Part shown: positions 1 through 7,449 of the stretch, in pieces
Layout of the letters: the number at the start of each line of letters is the position of its first letter
Position numbering within the stretch: the stretch's first letter is position 1
DNA from: Euperipatoides rowelli
Taxonomy: Eukaryota; Onychophora; Udeonychophora; Euonychophora; Peripatopsidae
NCBI GenBank assembly: GCA_003024985.2
Contig: PXIH01S0003663.1
Strand: one strand, 5' to 3'
Length of the DNA: 11,914 bases
Translations under genes and position numbers: made by a program
Notes under the pieces: model-generated
Told to the model about the DNA's origin: nothing
Database searches by the model: none
What the model saw: the letters and a program-made list of their open reading frames with translations, nothing else

Positions 1-22
1 TTAGCCTATTTAAAATTGTTTT

Positions 23-61
23 ATTTGACTAGTAAATTTAACAATTTGACTAGCAAATTTT
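23..61 (+). repeat. Short tandem repeat, 21-bp period, about two copies
   Basis: ATTTGACTAGTAAATTT followed by four bases is repeated at once as ATTTGACTAGCAAATTT, with one difference in the shared part. No function is suggested. Confidence 0.6.
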
Positions 62-484
62 AGAAGAGAATAGTCAAATTACTATACATATTTTTAAGCC
101 AGCTTAAACCCTGATAACAAAATTTAATGTATTCGTGATGAAACAGAGTACATAGTTTGATTAAACAGGACCCAATTATATACCATGAAAGTTTTTGAGT
201 TGATTGGCATCATAAAAGGTATTCAGGTAATTCCTAATAGAAAGGTAAACAAAGCATACGGTATGGTATTTAAGTTTGAGTGTTGTTTTCACATCACCAG
301 CAGCTTGATGTCTCATGTAGCCATCCATACAAAACCAAATAGTTCAGAAATGTGTTCACAGTAGCCTTCCATTAGAACCATGTTAAATGTTGTTTTTTTT
401 CTCAAAATAATTTCAGCAATACCGTAGTTCATTTTAACTAGATTAAAGTTAAATAATTTAATAATAATAATATTGGAAATTAGG

Positions 485-771
485 TAGGCTAGGCGCTCTT
501 GTATGGCTAAGTTATAGTGGCTGTAATATGATGTAAAACACATAAAAATGATGTCACAACATAATAATGTCAGATTCCAAGATGGTGGCAGGTAAAGGCG
601 ATCTTATTTGGATACACTGTCCTGAACCTTAGATGAGGTAAAACGAAACAAAAACATAGGGGGGCGCTCTTGTTTGGATACCCCTTGGATTTCTTTCAGA
701 GTGATAAAAAAAGTTAAAGTGCAGTGATGGCGCTCCTCTTCGGCGATGGCGCTGGTTACCTATGTTTTACC
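485..771. repeat. Cluster of related repeat fragments with core GGCGCTCTTG
   Basis: GGCGCTCTTGTATGG (from about 492) and GGCGCTCTTGTTTGG (from about 662) are near copies of each other. They also resemble the GGGGCGCTCTTGG core of the repeat at 11866-11914. GGTAAAAC at about 638 and GTTTTACC at about 764 form an inverted pair, with AACATAGG and CCTATGTT nested inside. GATGGCGCT occurs twice, at about 727-755. I see no coding potential here; this looks like fragments of one or more non-autonomous elements. Confidence 0.5.
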
Positions 772-779
772 AAGAAAGA

Positions 780-838
780 GGGGGGGGGGGGGTGGCACCC
801 TTACTTGGTGGGGTGATCTTGGTCAGCATTCTACGTAA
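780..838 (+). repeat. Dispersed repeat copy beginning with a poly-G run
   Basis: A run of thirteen G (780-792) is followed by CTTACTTGGTGGGG and TCTTGGTCAGCATTCTACGTAA. The same sequence recurs inverted at the right end of the window. The poly-G start and shared core suggest the terminus of a repeat family rather than a simple repeat. Confidence 0.75.
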
Positions 839-1578
839 AATTGTCTGAACCATTTTTGTTTTAAAAAAAATTCAATTTTCATCATTTTAAGGTAAACTGA
901 CAAAATAGATTCATAATTGAGCTAAAAAAAAATAATTAATTGACTCCTATCTTCTTTCACTGACTAAAAAAAATATAGCAAGGTACATCCTCATGGTAAC
1001 CTTAGTGTCCCCCAATTGGAATTTTTAAAAATTTGCCAGTTCCTGGACACCAAAAAAGTTGAGAAATATAGTGTCCTAATACACTGGTTGATGCAGGTGA
1101 TGGATGTTTATGTATCACAGGCTGACAATACTTATAATATCCAATTATTGATTATCATGGCCATCTACAGGGAAAGCAAATTACCAGGGTTAATATTATG
1201 TCCATATTGGTTCAGAAAGGTGTCTAGTCAAAGGTTTATATCACATAATGTTCTATTTAAAATTATCCCTTCAGCTTGAGAGAATACCTCTCTTGATCAG
1301 TAACTAGTTTAAAAAGGTGGACTAAATTATTAAAATGTTCAATTAAGCTACAATAATAGTTGATAGGTTTAAAGTAGCCAGAAGAAAGAAAAGGTTAACT
1401 GTAAAACAATTTTTTTTTCTTTCTAGTTATCAATTTTTTTTGGATGATCTAATAGTAATTTTTTATCTGATAAACTTTCTCAGTTTTAAAAATTAAAAAT
1501 GATTATTAAAATTGTATCAATAAAATATCTAAGTAGGCCTACCTAAAAGTATTTACAAGATACAATATTACCTCAAAT

Positions 1579-1680
1579 TGTATCTGAAATGCAAAACAAT
1601 CACACCAAAATAAAGATGCAAAACTATAATTTTAAATATATAAGATATGCCTCCTACTTTAAAGCTGCATTTCAAATACA
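1579..1680. repeat. Fold-back: 15-bp inverted repeat with a 72-base loop
   Basis: TGTATCTGAAATGCA at 1579-1593 pairs with TGCATTTCAAATACA at 1666-1680 with one mismatch. The flanks hold several GGATACA copies (1681, 1698, 1904 and 1916), suggesting an old palindromic element. Confidence 0.5.
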
Positions 1681-1728
1681 GGATACATTTCTAACCTGGA
1701 TACAGATACGTTCAAGGGCGTGTTTAGA

Positions 1729-1752
1729 AGGTGTCCAGGAGTTCTGACACCT
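1729..1752. repeat. 7-bp stem hairpin in a GC-richer patch
   Basis: AGGTGTC (1729-1735) and GACACCT (1746-1752) are perfect reverse complements around a 10-base loop. They are followed by CCCTCCCC. Confidence 0.5.
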
Positions 1753-1901
1753 CCCTCCCCTAAAAAAAATGAAAACTTATAAAAATCTTAACAGCCAAAA
1801 AAAAAAAAAGCTTATCAAATGTCAAAAACAAAATGTCGATACAATAAAAAAAAAAAAAGCGTATTAAAAATATATAACCCAGACGCCCCCAAAATAATTT
1901 T

Positions 1902-1925
1902 CTGGATACATTACTGGATACATTA
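1902..1925 (+). repeat. Perfect 12-bp tandem duplication
   Basis: CTGGATACATTA occurs twice in a row. The GGATACA word also recurs nearby at 1681 and 1698. Confidence 0.8.
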
Positions 1926-1960
1926 TAAAGATACCGTACAATTATCATTATATCTGCATC

Positions 1961-1985
1961 TAAATGTGTTCGTTTTTCCCCAGAG
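1961..1985 (+). repeat. Direct repeat copy 1 (partner at 2780-2804)
   Basis: TAAATGTGTTCGTTTTTCCC followed by CAGAG matches 2780-2804 at 24 of 25 positions. Both copies end in a pyrimidine tract plus CAG, like a 3' splice site on the plus strand, but no open frame with gene-like content follows either one. Confidence 0.7.
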
Positions 1986-2779
1986 GAGACTAATTCTCTG
2001 GTATTTACTTTTTCTTTATTGTACAGCTAATTCTAATTACATCTGGTCCCCAATTGTTTTTAATTGGTTCCAAAAAAATCATGTGCTTATAGAAACATTG
2101 CTATTTGGAACCTGAAATCCCATAAGAAACAAGGTAATAAGCATTAATTAGTTCCAGAATAGTGCTCATTTAAAAAAAAAAATACGATATAATTATATAG
2201 GCTACAGTAAATATTTGCATGAAATGAGTTGAATTTTTCTTAATCTTAAAGCCTTTAAGTTAAATGATTCTTAGAATAATAGGCTATTGTAAGAGATAGA
2301 AAAATGGTGAAATTAATAATTATTTATTGTATTCAAAATTTTTAGTTTTATTAAATTAAGGGGTGAAATACCCCTTTACAAACAATTAGGTTACTCGCCG
2401 ATTTTTGTTTTTTAAAAAAAAAATTGAAAGCTGTTATTTTTCTTTACTAATAAAAGTAATAAAATTTCCAAACTGTATAGAACTTCAGGGGAAAACAGGT
2501 CAATAATTACATTAAGAGCAAATACAGTAACTCCAATCAACTTTTATCACCTCCTCTGTCAAAACTGTTTCCCTTGCAGTTCATTACAGTATATTATAAT
2601 GAAAGAAGTACCCTAAAATCTTTTGACAAAAGAAAAATTCTTAACAGCTGTAATTATTATTATTTTGATTGAATTGTTTATTTAGTATAAAGCAAATCTT
2701 GTTTACAATAATATAAAATATCGTACAAATAGTAGACAACAATTTATTTACCAATTGAGAAAAAAAAAAAAATTAAGCA

Positions 2780-2804
2780 TAAATGTGTTCGTTTTCCCCC
2801 AGAG
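2780..2804 (+). repeat. Direct repeat copy 2 (partner at 1961-1985)
   Basis: This is the second copy of the 25-bp repeat, 819 bases from the first. It is preceded by an A-rich run and GCAT, as copy 1 is preceded by GCATC. Confidence 0.7.
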
Positions 2805-3107
2805 TATTTAAGGCAAAGGACGTTAATGCACACACACAAAAGTGTTAAATGAAACTTGGTAGCAATTAATTATCAATGCAAAAGCGGACAAACACTATTT
2901 GAACTACTTTAAATCAGGGACTTAGTTTATAAGATGATATTTACAGTAACAATGTAATTTTGATAGGGTCCCAAGTCTTTTACTTTTAAAAGAATTGAAA
3001 ATAAACATTAGGAATTTTTTAGGAATAATGGTTAAATGATTAGAAATATATGAGACTAAAAATATAGATTTTTTTTCAATAATTAGCCCTTAGGCCTAAT
3101 TAATTAC

Positions 3108-3283
3108 CTTAAAAATAAGAAGATTGATTTCCTATAATCAACACCTCTAATTTCTACATAATAATCTATGAAAGGTTTGATAGCATCAATGATCCCAGGA
3201 TGCATTTTATCCATTTCATCAAAAATAAAGAGCGAGCGACCGCAAAGAGAAACGTTGCCTTGAATCCACTCACTCAGCTGAGA
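3108..3283 (-). CDS. Torsin-family AAA+ ATPase, next exon with Walker B (partial gene)
   Basis: This 176-bp exon encodes 58 codons plus AG of a split codon. It begins [12 protein letters not shown], contains [17 protein letters not shown] at about residues 14-30 (Walker B, with DE as the catalytic acidic pair), and continues [11 protein letters not shown] and YRKSIFLFL. This matches the torsin central domain without gaps that I can see. The acceptor is ctgtttttctatag (AG at 3284-3285) and the donor is TTAAG|gtaatt (gt at 3106-3107). It joins in phase 0 to the Walker A exon. It ends in phase 2 with AG, which fits the Ser of the family's sensor-1 motif, whose Asn would lie in the next exon. No later torsin exon was found in 1-3107, so the gene probably continues beyond the left edge. 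Confidence 0.94.
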
Positions 3284-3440
3284 CTATAGAAAAACAGAGA
3301 TCATAAGCCAATGTATTAAAAAATTTGAATATCTGCATGGTAAAGTTCATCAAATGAAAATAATACTTCTAATTTAGCGAATATTTTAAAAAATTTTATC
3401 AAAATATTTTTTATTAAATCGTAAATTTTTGTTTATTTAC

Positions 3441-3460
3441 AGTAGCCTATATAGGCTACT
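3441..3460. repeat. Perfect 20-bp palindrome built from two TAGGCTA motifs
   Basis: AGTAGCCTATATAGGCTACT is identical to its reverse complement. It consists of TAGCCTA and TAGGCTA back to back, the motif that recurs across the window. Confidence 0.9.
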
Positions 3461-3779
3461 TTTAATTAATGCATAAAGTGTGAAACTTGCTAATTAATAA
3501 GAAAGCAACATAAAATAGCCTACTGAAGTCGATTTACACTATAAAGGACAAATGATACAACATTTAGAAGATAACATTATATAACATTTTACACATTAAT
3601 TCTAAATAAATAAAATAATTTAAAACCAACAAGGTAGGCTATTGTATAAATACAGATCTTATTTTCAATCAGGCTCACCAGGTGATCCAAGTAGGACAAT
3701 TCTATAATGAATTTTTAAGTTCTTATACATTAGCTTGAAACAAATTAGATTTATTTATTTTTAACCAACAAAGTTAAGT

Positions 3780-4117
3780 GTTACTGACAACAATTTTCTT
3801 TAGAGTCTCAAAACATTCATGAGTTTGTCACCCATGCAAAATGTACATTTGTTTTTCCCACATGTCTTAATGGTGCTGTTAATTCATATAGATTAGGTAT
3901 ATACGGCATCATGTAATTAATGAATCCTAAGACTGATTTAGTTCACTTTTGCTTTTGGGTGCCTTTAGTTGTCTTACAGCTTCTAATTTTTCTGGATCTA
4001 TCGATATGCCTTCTCCAGACATAACATTACCTAGATATTTTATTTCTTTCATGCAGAATTGGATTTTTTCCGGGTTAAAGCGAGTGTTGGTTTCACGTGC
4101 TCTTTGTAGAACCAATT
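3780..4117 (-). pseudogene. pol remnant: reverse transcriptase thumb and RNase H connection
   Basis: The stretch at about 3927-4115 reads VLQRARETNTRFNPEKIQF, then KYLGNVMSGEGISIDPEKL and LKAPKSKSEL. This is the conserved end of gypsy reverse transcriptase. A stop and a frame change follow, after which LGFINYMMPYIPNL and ELTAPLRHV continue the connection region. Another break precedes a short piece with FETLKKIVVSN. The similarity then ends at about 3780, before any RNase H catalytic residue. The change to featureless AT-rich DNA marks the truncation point of the element. Confidence 0.85.
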
Positions 4118-4489
4118 TTAGATTGTATATACATTCAGACCTTGTTTTAGTATACCACCAATGATGAAGTCATCAGTTGATATGCCCAGAGCTGGTAATC
4201 CTTCAAATTTTGCATCATTTATTTTTTGAAATATCTCAAGTGCAACTGAAATACCAAATGGAAGACATCTGAATCTGTATTGACCATATGGACTATTAAA
4301 TATACATAGATGTGAGCTAGAATCATTCAATTTCACGTTCCAGTATCCACTCTTCTGATCAATAACTGTAAAATATTTCATACCCGATAGCTTAGCGTAT
4401 AATTCATCAGATGTAGGTATTTTGTAATGTTCTCTTTTTAAGGCTTTGTTTAGATCTCTTGGATCTATACACAATGTTAGCTGCCCATT
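4118..4489 (-). pseudogene. pol remnant: reverse transcriptase palm
   Basis: This frame continues the reverse transcriptase after a frame change. CIDPRDLNKALKREHYKIP is a hallmark of Ty3/gypsy elements. It is followed by KYFTVIDQKSGYW (motif A with the first catalytic Asp), FNSPYGQYRF, and LPFGIS (motif B region). The catalytic Asp pair lies in GISTDDFIIGG, with its codons at 4169-4174. All three metal-binding Asp residues therefore survive although the gene is broken. The frame ends at a stop at 4118-4120, and the next domain follows in another frame. No ATG start is implied; this is an internal piece. Confidence 0.9.
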
Positions 4490-5156
4490 TTTTTCTTTTG
4501 ATAAGTAGGCTACTAACCCAGTCAGTTGGTTTACTTGCTTTAGATACTATCCCTTGCTTTTCCAAATTGTTAAGTGTTTCTTTCAATTGTTTTATTTTAA
4601 ATGGCACTTTCCTTGCTGCATGTATTACAGGTTTTACATCATCTTTGACTTCAATATTTATTTCTTCACTATAGCAGCCAATTCCTTCAAACACATCTGC
4701 ATAAGTCTTTAGAATGTCTTTTAATTCATGACCTATCATGCTCATATTGTCAACTTGTGTGATGTTTTTATCATCATTCTCCGTTTTATGTATTAAGTCA
4801 AATTGTATACAGCTTTCTCTGCCCAATATAGGGACTGATTTTGTGTCAACAACCATGAATGTTGTGTTTATTTGTTTATTACGTACCATTGTCATTAAAT
4901 TTATTTGACCACTAGGCTTGATGATTGTGCCCCCATAAACTGTAAGCAATACATTTGTATTTACCTTTGGGGTTTTATTATTCAATGTGTTGTATATATG
5001 CCTAGGCAATATATTTCCATCTGCACCACAATCCAACTTAAATTTAACTTCATTTTCTCCACCTAGTAAAACTTTTTCATACCATGACGTATCCCTCACA
5101 CTTGAATCTATACTCATAATTTTTAATTCACCTATGAATGTCATCATCTTGATCAT
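4490..5156 (-). pseudogene. pol remnant: retropepsin and N-terminal reverse transcriptase
   Basis: This is the longest intact stretch of the element. The protease active-site region reads KFKLDCGADGNILP (about residues 38-51). The usual catalytic triplet DTG or DSG is DCG here, with the Asp codon at 5031-5033. The second retropepsin signature, ILGRESC, is at about residues 110-116. After a linker, ADVFEGIGC and KPVIHAARKVPF mark the start of gypsy reverse transcriptase. Then come NLEKQGIVSKASKPTDWVSS and a basic stretch. The frame is lost at an A-rich run (plus-strand T and C run at about 4490-4499) just before the palm domain. The ATG at 5156 is only the first in this open stretch and may not be a true start, because gypsy Pro-Pol is often reached by frameshift from gag. 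Confidence 0.88.
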
Positions 5157-5221
5157 TCAAACTATCAACACATTCAATTTTTTATATTTATGATGTGCAT
5201 ACCGATTATATTTTTTTGAGT

Positions 5222-5996
5222 GATTTTCTTTTGTATTAGTCTGCAAACTCTTGCAAAGTGATTTTTCTTTTTAGCTACATTTAAAACAGAATTTCCCATA
5301 TGCAGGACACTCATTGTATGGGTGGTTTGTTTCACACTTCAGACATTTCTCCCCCCCCCCCTGATTCACGACTTTGGAATCTATTTTTATTTCCCGATGT
5401 CTTGAATTTCACACTGTCTGTGTCAAGTTGGCTATCTGTTCCATGTGCTAAATCCTTAATTTGCTCTTTAGACATCTCACTTGCTCTTATTACGTCCAAT
5501 ACTTTTTGTAACGGTAAGCCATCCTTTTCCAATATTCTTTCTCTCAAGTTATCATCTTTGATTCCAAAAACTAGTCTGTCACAACTCACGAACCATATTG
5601 TGTTCCTGATCTCCGTATGCTCCATCACGTGCTGCTACTTCCAGTAGTCTCGTCGTGAACTGATCAATGTTTTCACTATCTGATTTATTCATGCACCATA
5701 ACTTATAGCTAATATACATCTTGTTTTTCCTCAGATTGCAATATGTTTCAAATTTTTCAACTAGCCATTCTACCGTAACAATTTCATCATCTTCATATTC
5801 GAAATGATCTGCTATTTCACGGCCTTCTCTTCCAATTAAATTTAGGAAAATTGCTTTCTGTCTTTCTGCAGAAATGTTTGTTTTATCTATGGCCTCTAAA
5901 AATATTATGAATTCACTGTGCCAAATGCGCCACTTTTTTTGCAACATTTCCATTGAAGGATAGAGGATTTGGCTTATTCATGGTACTAAGATTCAT
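5222..5996 (-). pseudogene. gag remnant with CCHC-type zinc knuckles
   Basis: Two in-frame ATGs, at 5996 and 5981, open a frame that is lost at a run of seven T at 5934-5940. The next frame (about 5953-5579) has a WRIWHSEF stretch and IFLNLIGREGREI, typical of gypsy-class Gag of the retrotransposon-gag family. A further frame (about 5628-5332) continues with LVFGIKDDNLRERIL. It loses frame at a run of eleven C at 5351-5361. Beyond that is a first zinc knuckle (CLKC..H....C) and the start of a second, FCFKC, stopped by TAA at 5271-5273. The rest of the second knuckle, NHFARVC, appears in a shifted frame at about 5222-5273. Gag forms the particle and its knuckles bind nucleic acid. This copy is non-functional. 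Confidence 0.85.
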
Positions 5997-6160
5997 ATCG
6001 TTATTACGATGAACGTTGGGTTTTTTTTTCGTAGTTTATTTTCACTTTCGTTTATTACTACTTTTAAACATTATTTATTTATTTATTTCCATAAACAACG
6101 ACAAATGCCAATTACAGTTTATGGTGTTAAAAAAAAAAAAAAGAAGAAAACAATCATAAA

Positions 6161-6171
6161 TCCTGACACCA
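6161..6171 (-). other. Probable primer binding site (tRNA-Leu type)
   Basis: On the minus strand the sequence TGGTGTCAGGA directly follows ..AACA, which fits an LTR ending in CA. TGGTGTCAG is complementary to the CTGACACCA 3' end common in animal tRNA-Leu. It lies about 165-180 bases before the first gag ATG candidates, a plausible leader length. The match is 9-11 bases, so chance cannot be fully excluded, but its position relative to gag supports the call. Confidence 0.6.
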
Positions 6172-6496
6172 TGTTATGATTTATAATCATTAATCATACT
6201 TAAAATGATAACTCTTATTATAGGATGATTAATGATATTAGTTTAATAACACACATGTATTAAGAATATAATTAAAACACTCATCCAACTGGTGATACTA
6301 ATGACGGAGTGCAATTATTCAAAATGATAGAGCCATGCACCGTGACTGATCTAATTAAAGTAGGCTATTATAAGTTAAAATAATCAAGTCAACGACATTA
6401 TAGTTACTTAGCCTACTGTAGTGTATACAGTACATACATACACACACACACAAGAATATATAAACAAAAATTCATCATTAAACAAAAAAAGATTAC
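6172..6496. other. Presumed 5' LTR remnant and CA-rich tract, no gene
   Basis: This stretch lies between the primer binding site and the torsin Walker A exon. It should contain the retroelement's 5' LTR, but neither a convincing outer terminus nor a target duplication was found. TGTTAT at the inner edge has an ATAACA partner at 6246-6251, which would give an improbably short LTR of 80 bp. A CA-rich simple repeat lies at about 6429-6451. Confidence 0.45.
6186..6236. repeat. 12-bp inverted repeat near the presumed LTR
   Basis: ATCATTAATCAT at 6186-6197 and ATGATTAATGAT at 6225-6236 are exact reverse complements separated by 27 bases. They lie just outside the probable primer binding site, so they would fall in the 5' LTR. 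The sequence is AT-only apart from single C or G bases, so a chance origin is possible. Confidence 0.6.
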
Positions 6497-6762
6497 CTTA
6501 TAATGCTCTATTTTTGAAGCATGAGGGAAATGCAGAGTAGCTATGAACAGATGCACAAACATACTTTGCACCCCCTTCTGGTACAAATGTTCTGCTATTA
6601 TATGACTAACAAAGTTTTTGCCACCACCAGTCCAGCCATGGAAAGATAGTACGAGAGCTTTTTGTGGCTGGGTATCTTCTAAATGCCCTCGAATGGCCTT
6701 GAGAGCTGTCTCAGAAACAAGATGCTGACCATGAAGTTTCTGCTTCAAAGCTACTGAAAGAC
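6497..6762 (-). CDS. Torsin-family AAA+ ATPase, internal exon with Walker A (partial gene)
   Basis: This exon encodes 88 full codons plus the last two bases of a split Gly codon. Near its start is a GQHL motif. At about residues 41-50 is the P-loop HGWTGGGKNF, the torsin form of Walker A, with Asn where most AAA+ proteins have Thr or Ser. The stretch VHLFIATLHFPHAS near the end is also typical of torsins. The exon is bounded by a pyrimidine-rich acceptor ending cctag (AG at 6763-6764) and a donor AAG|gtaatc (gt at 6495-6496). Torsins are ATPases of the ER lumen and nuclear envelope, activated by LAP1/LULL1-type cofactors; that role is known for the family and inferred here. The start phase (G|GT) and end phase (complete codon) fit the intron positions I recall for animal torsins. 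Which paralogue this is cannot be settled: some features look like torsin-1, while the next exon looks more like torsin-2. Confidence 0.94.
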
Positions 6763-7449
6763 CTAGGAAAAAGAATAAACAAAAACAAACATTCAATCTT
6801 TATGTAGGGGAGAGTGTTTTACCATTTATTTAAAAAAAAAAGTTTCTTAGACATACAAAATTGCTGATGAGACCATTGGAAATATTGCACTTTGCTCTTT
6901 CATATGACCAAAAAAAACAAAAGCATAGCTCTGTGCAATTTTCATGAAAAATTGACAATTTTTGTTTATGCAATATGATCAAGTATCCCCCAGGGTGGGG
7001 AGACATCAAACNCAATGTATATACTTGAACAAGTTTATTTAAATGGACAACTAAATTACTATTACCGGTAGGTTATATACATATTTTTAATTTGACTGAT
7101 CGTTTACTTAGGCTATTTTAACGTGTAGGCCTATATAATAATATTTTTTTTTACTAACTTTGACATTTCATGGTTATTTTTAAAGATGGTTGGTTATTCT
7201 ACAGAAAAAAATTGTTACTAACTTTGACATTTCGACGTTTATTTTTATTGATGGTTATTCTACATGAAAATTGTTCTTAAATACAAAACTAGTTACTGTC
7301 CATTTTCATAGAAGTTGTTGGATAGCTAAAACCATGTAGCCTGAAGTGTTCTATATTATGCTCCTTAGAAAACCTATGTTAATGTATAAGCCTAATAAAA
7401 TAATTTACTAACCTGAATAATGCACTAATGCAGTGAAATATGGAGTTAC
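6763..7449. other. Torsin upstream intron or flank, AT-rich, no supported gene
   Basis: This stretch holds a poly-A run near 6832, an undetermined base (n) at 7012, and a TGATCAAGTATC copy at 6976-6987 shared with 7485-7496. A tandem duplication lies at 7151-7275. The minus-strand open stretch at 6830-7015 spans the undetermined base and has no recognisable motif. No torsin signal-peptide exon was found. Confidence 0.55.
7151..7275 (+). repeat. Diverged tandem duplication, about 64-bp period
   Basis: TTACTAACTTTGACATTTC begins both copies, at 7151 and 7215. Each copy continues with TTATTTTT, GATGGTT, GGTTATTCTACA and a GAAAA..TTGT end, with small insertions and substitutions between them. 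Confidence 0.75.

Larger units (their letters stand above)
1..3107. other. AT-rich region without a supported gene; presumed following torsin intron
   Basis: Both strands were read for the missing torsin exons (sensor-1 SN motif, KREDI-like stretch, C-terminal FF..C motif) and none was seen. If torsin continues leftward, all or most of this is intron. The contents are repeat fragments at 485-838, a fold-back at 1579-1680, a small hairpin at 1729-1752, a tandem repeat at 1902-1925 and a pair of direct repeats at 1961-1985 and 2780-2804. There are also many poly-A and poly-T runs. A 105-codon open stretch at 965-1279 on the plus strand has no recognisable domain and no good ATG start. Confidence 0.6.
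3780..6175 (-). mobile_element. Degenerate, 3'-truncated Ty3/gypsy-type LTR retroelement
   Basis: Read on the minus strand, the order is primer binding site, leader, gag with zinc knuckles, retropepsin, reverse transcriptase, and the start of the RNase H connection. This is the Ty3/gypsy order. The coding region is broken by several frame changes and an in-frame stop. It ends abruptly near 3780, inside the region that links reverse transcriptase to RNase H, so catalytic RNase H, integrase, polypurine tract and 3' LTR are absent. No second LTR copy was recognised between 3284 and 3780, and the outer limit of the 5' LTR could not be set, so the right boundary given is a minimum. There is no envelope gene. 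The copy cannot move by itself. Confidence 0.9.
3284..6496 (-). other. Torsin intron between the Walker A and Walker B exons
   Basis: This 3213-bp intron is defined by gtaatc at its 5' end and ctatag at its 3' end. Most of it (about 3780 to at least 6171) is a degraded gypsy-type retroelement in the sense orientation of the host gene. The part from 3284 to 3779 is AT-rich and holds a perfect 20-bp palindrome at 3441-3460 but no coding signal. The part from about 6172 to 6496 should contain what is left of the 5' LTR and a short CA-repeat tract at about 6429-6451. Confidence 0.88.

Noticed and set aside
313-543. Minus-strand open stretch tested as a possible torsin C-terminal exon
   Set aside because: It contains none of the torsin C-terminal motifs and no fitting acceptor in the required phase. 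A second frame near 260-310 (AAGDVK) also failed on phase and similarity.
965-1279. Open plus-strand stretch of about 105 codons
   Set aside because: It has no suitable ATG and no recognisable domain, and it stands alone in AT-rich DNA. The ATG just upstream is in another frame that stops quickly. Kept only as a low-probability exon.
1819-2115. Plus-strand open stretch of 98 codons
   Set aside because: It runs through poly-A tracts and the tandem GGATACA repeat, with biased low-complexity composition and no domain.
3284-3780. Possible 3' LTR of the retroelement
   Set aside because: A by-eye comparison with 6172-6430 found no shared blocks beyond AT-rich words.
3949-5647. Plus-strand open stretches opposite the retroelement
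   Set aside because: They are antisense shadows of the gag and pol frames and show no independent motifs.
6172-6251. 80-bp interval with TGTTAT...ATAACA ends as a complete LTR
   Set aside because: It is too short for a gypsy LTR, has no promoter-like content, and has no second copy at the other end of the element.
6830-7015. Minus-strand open stretch of 61 codons as the torsin first exon
   Set aside because: It spans the undetermined base, has no N-terminal signal peptide and no donor in phase 1, and the end is poly-Phe from a poly-A run.
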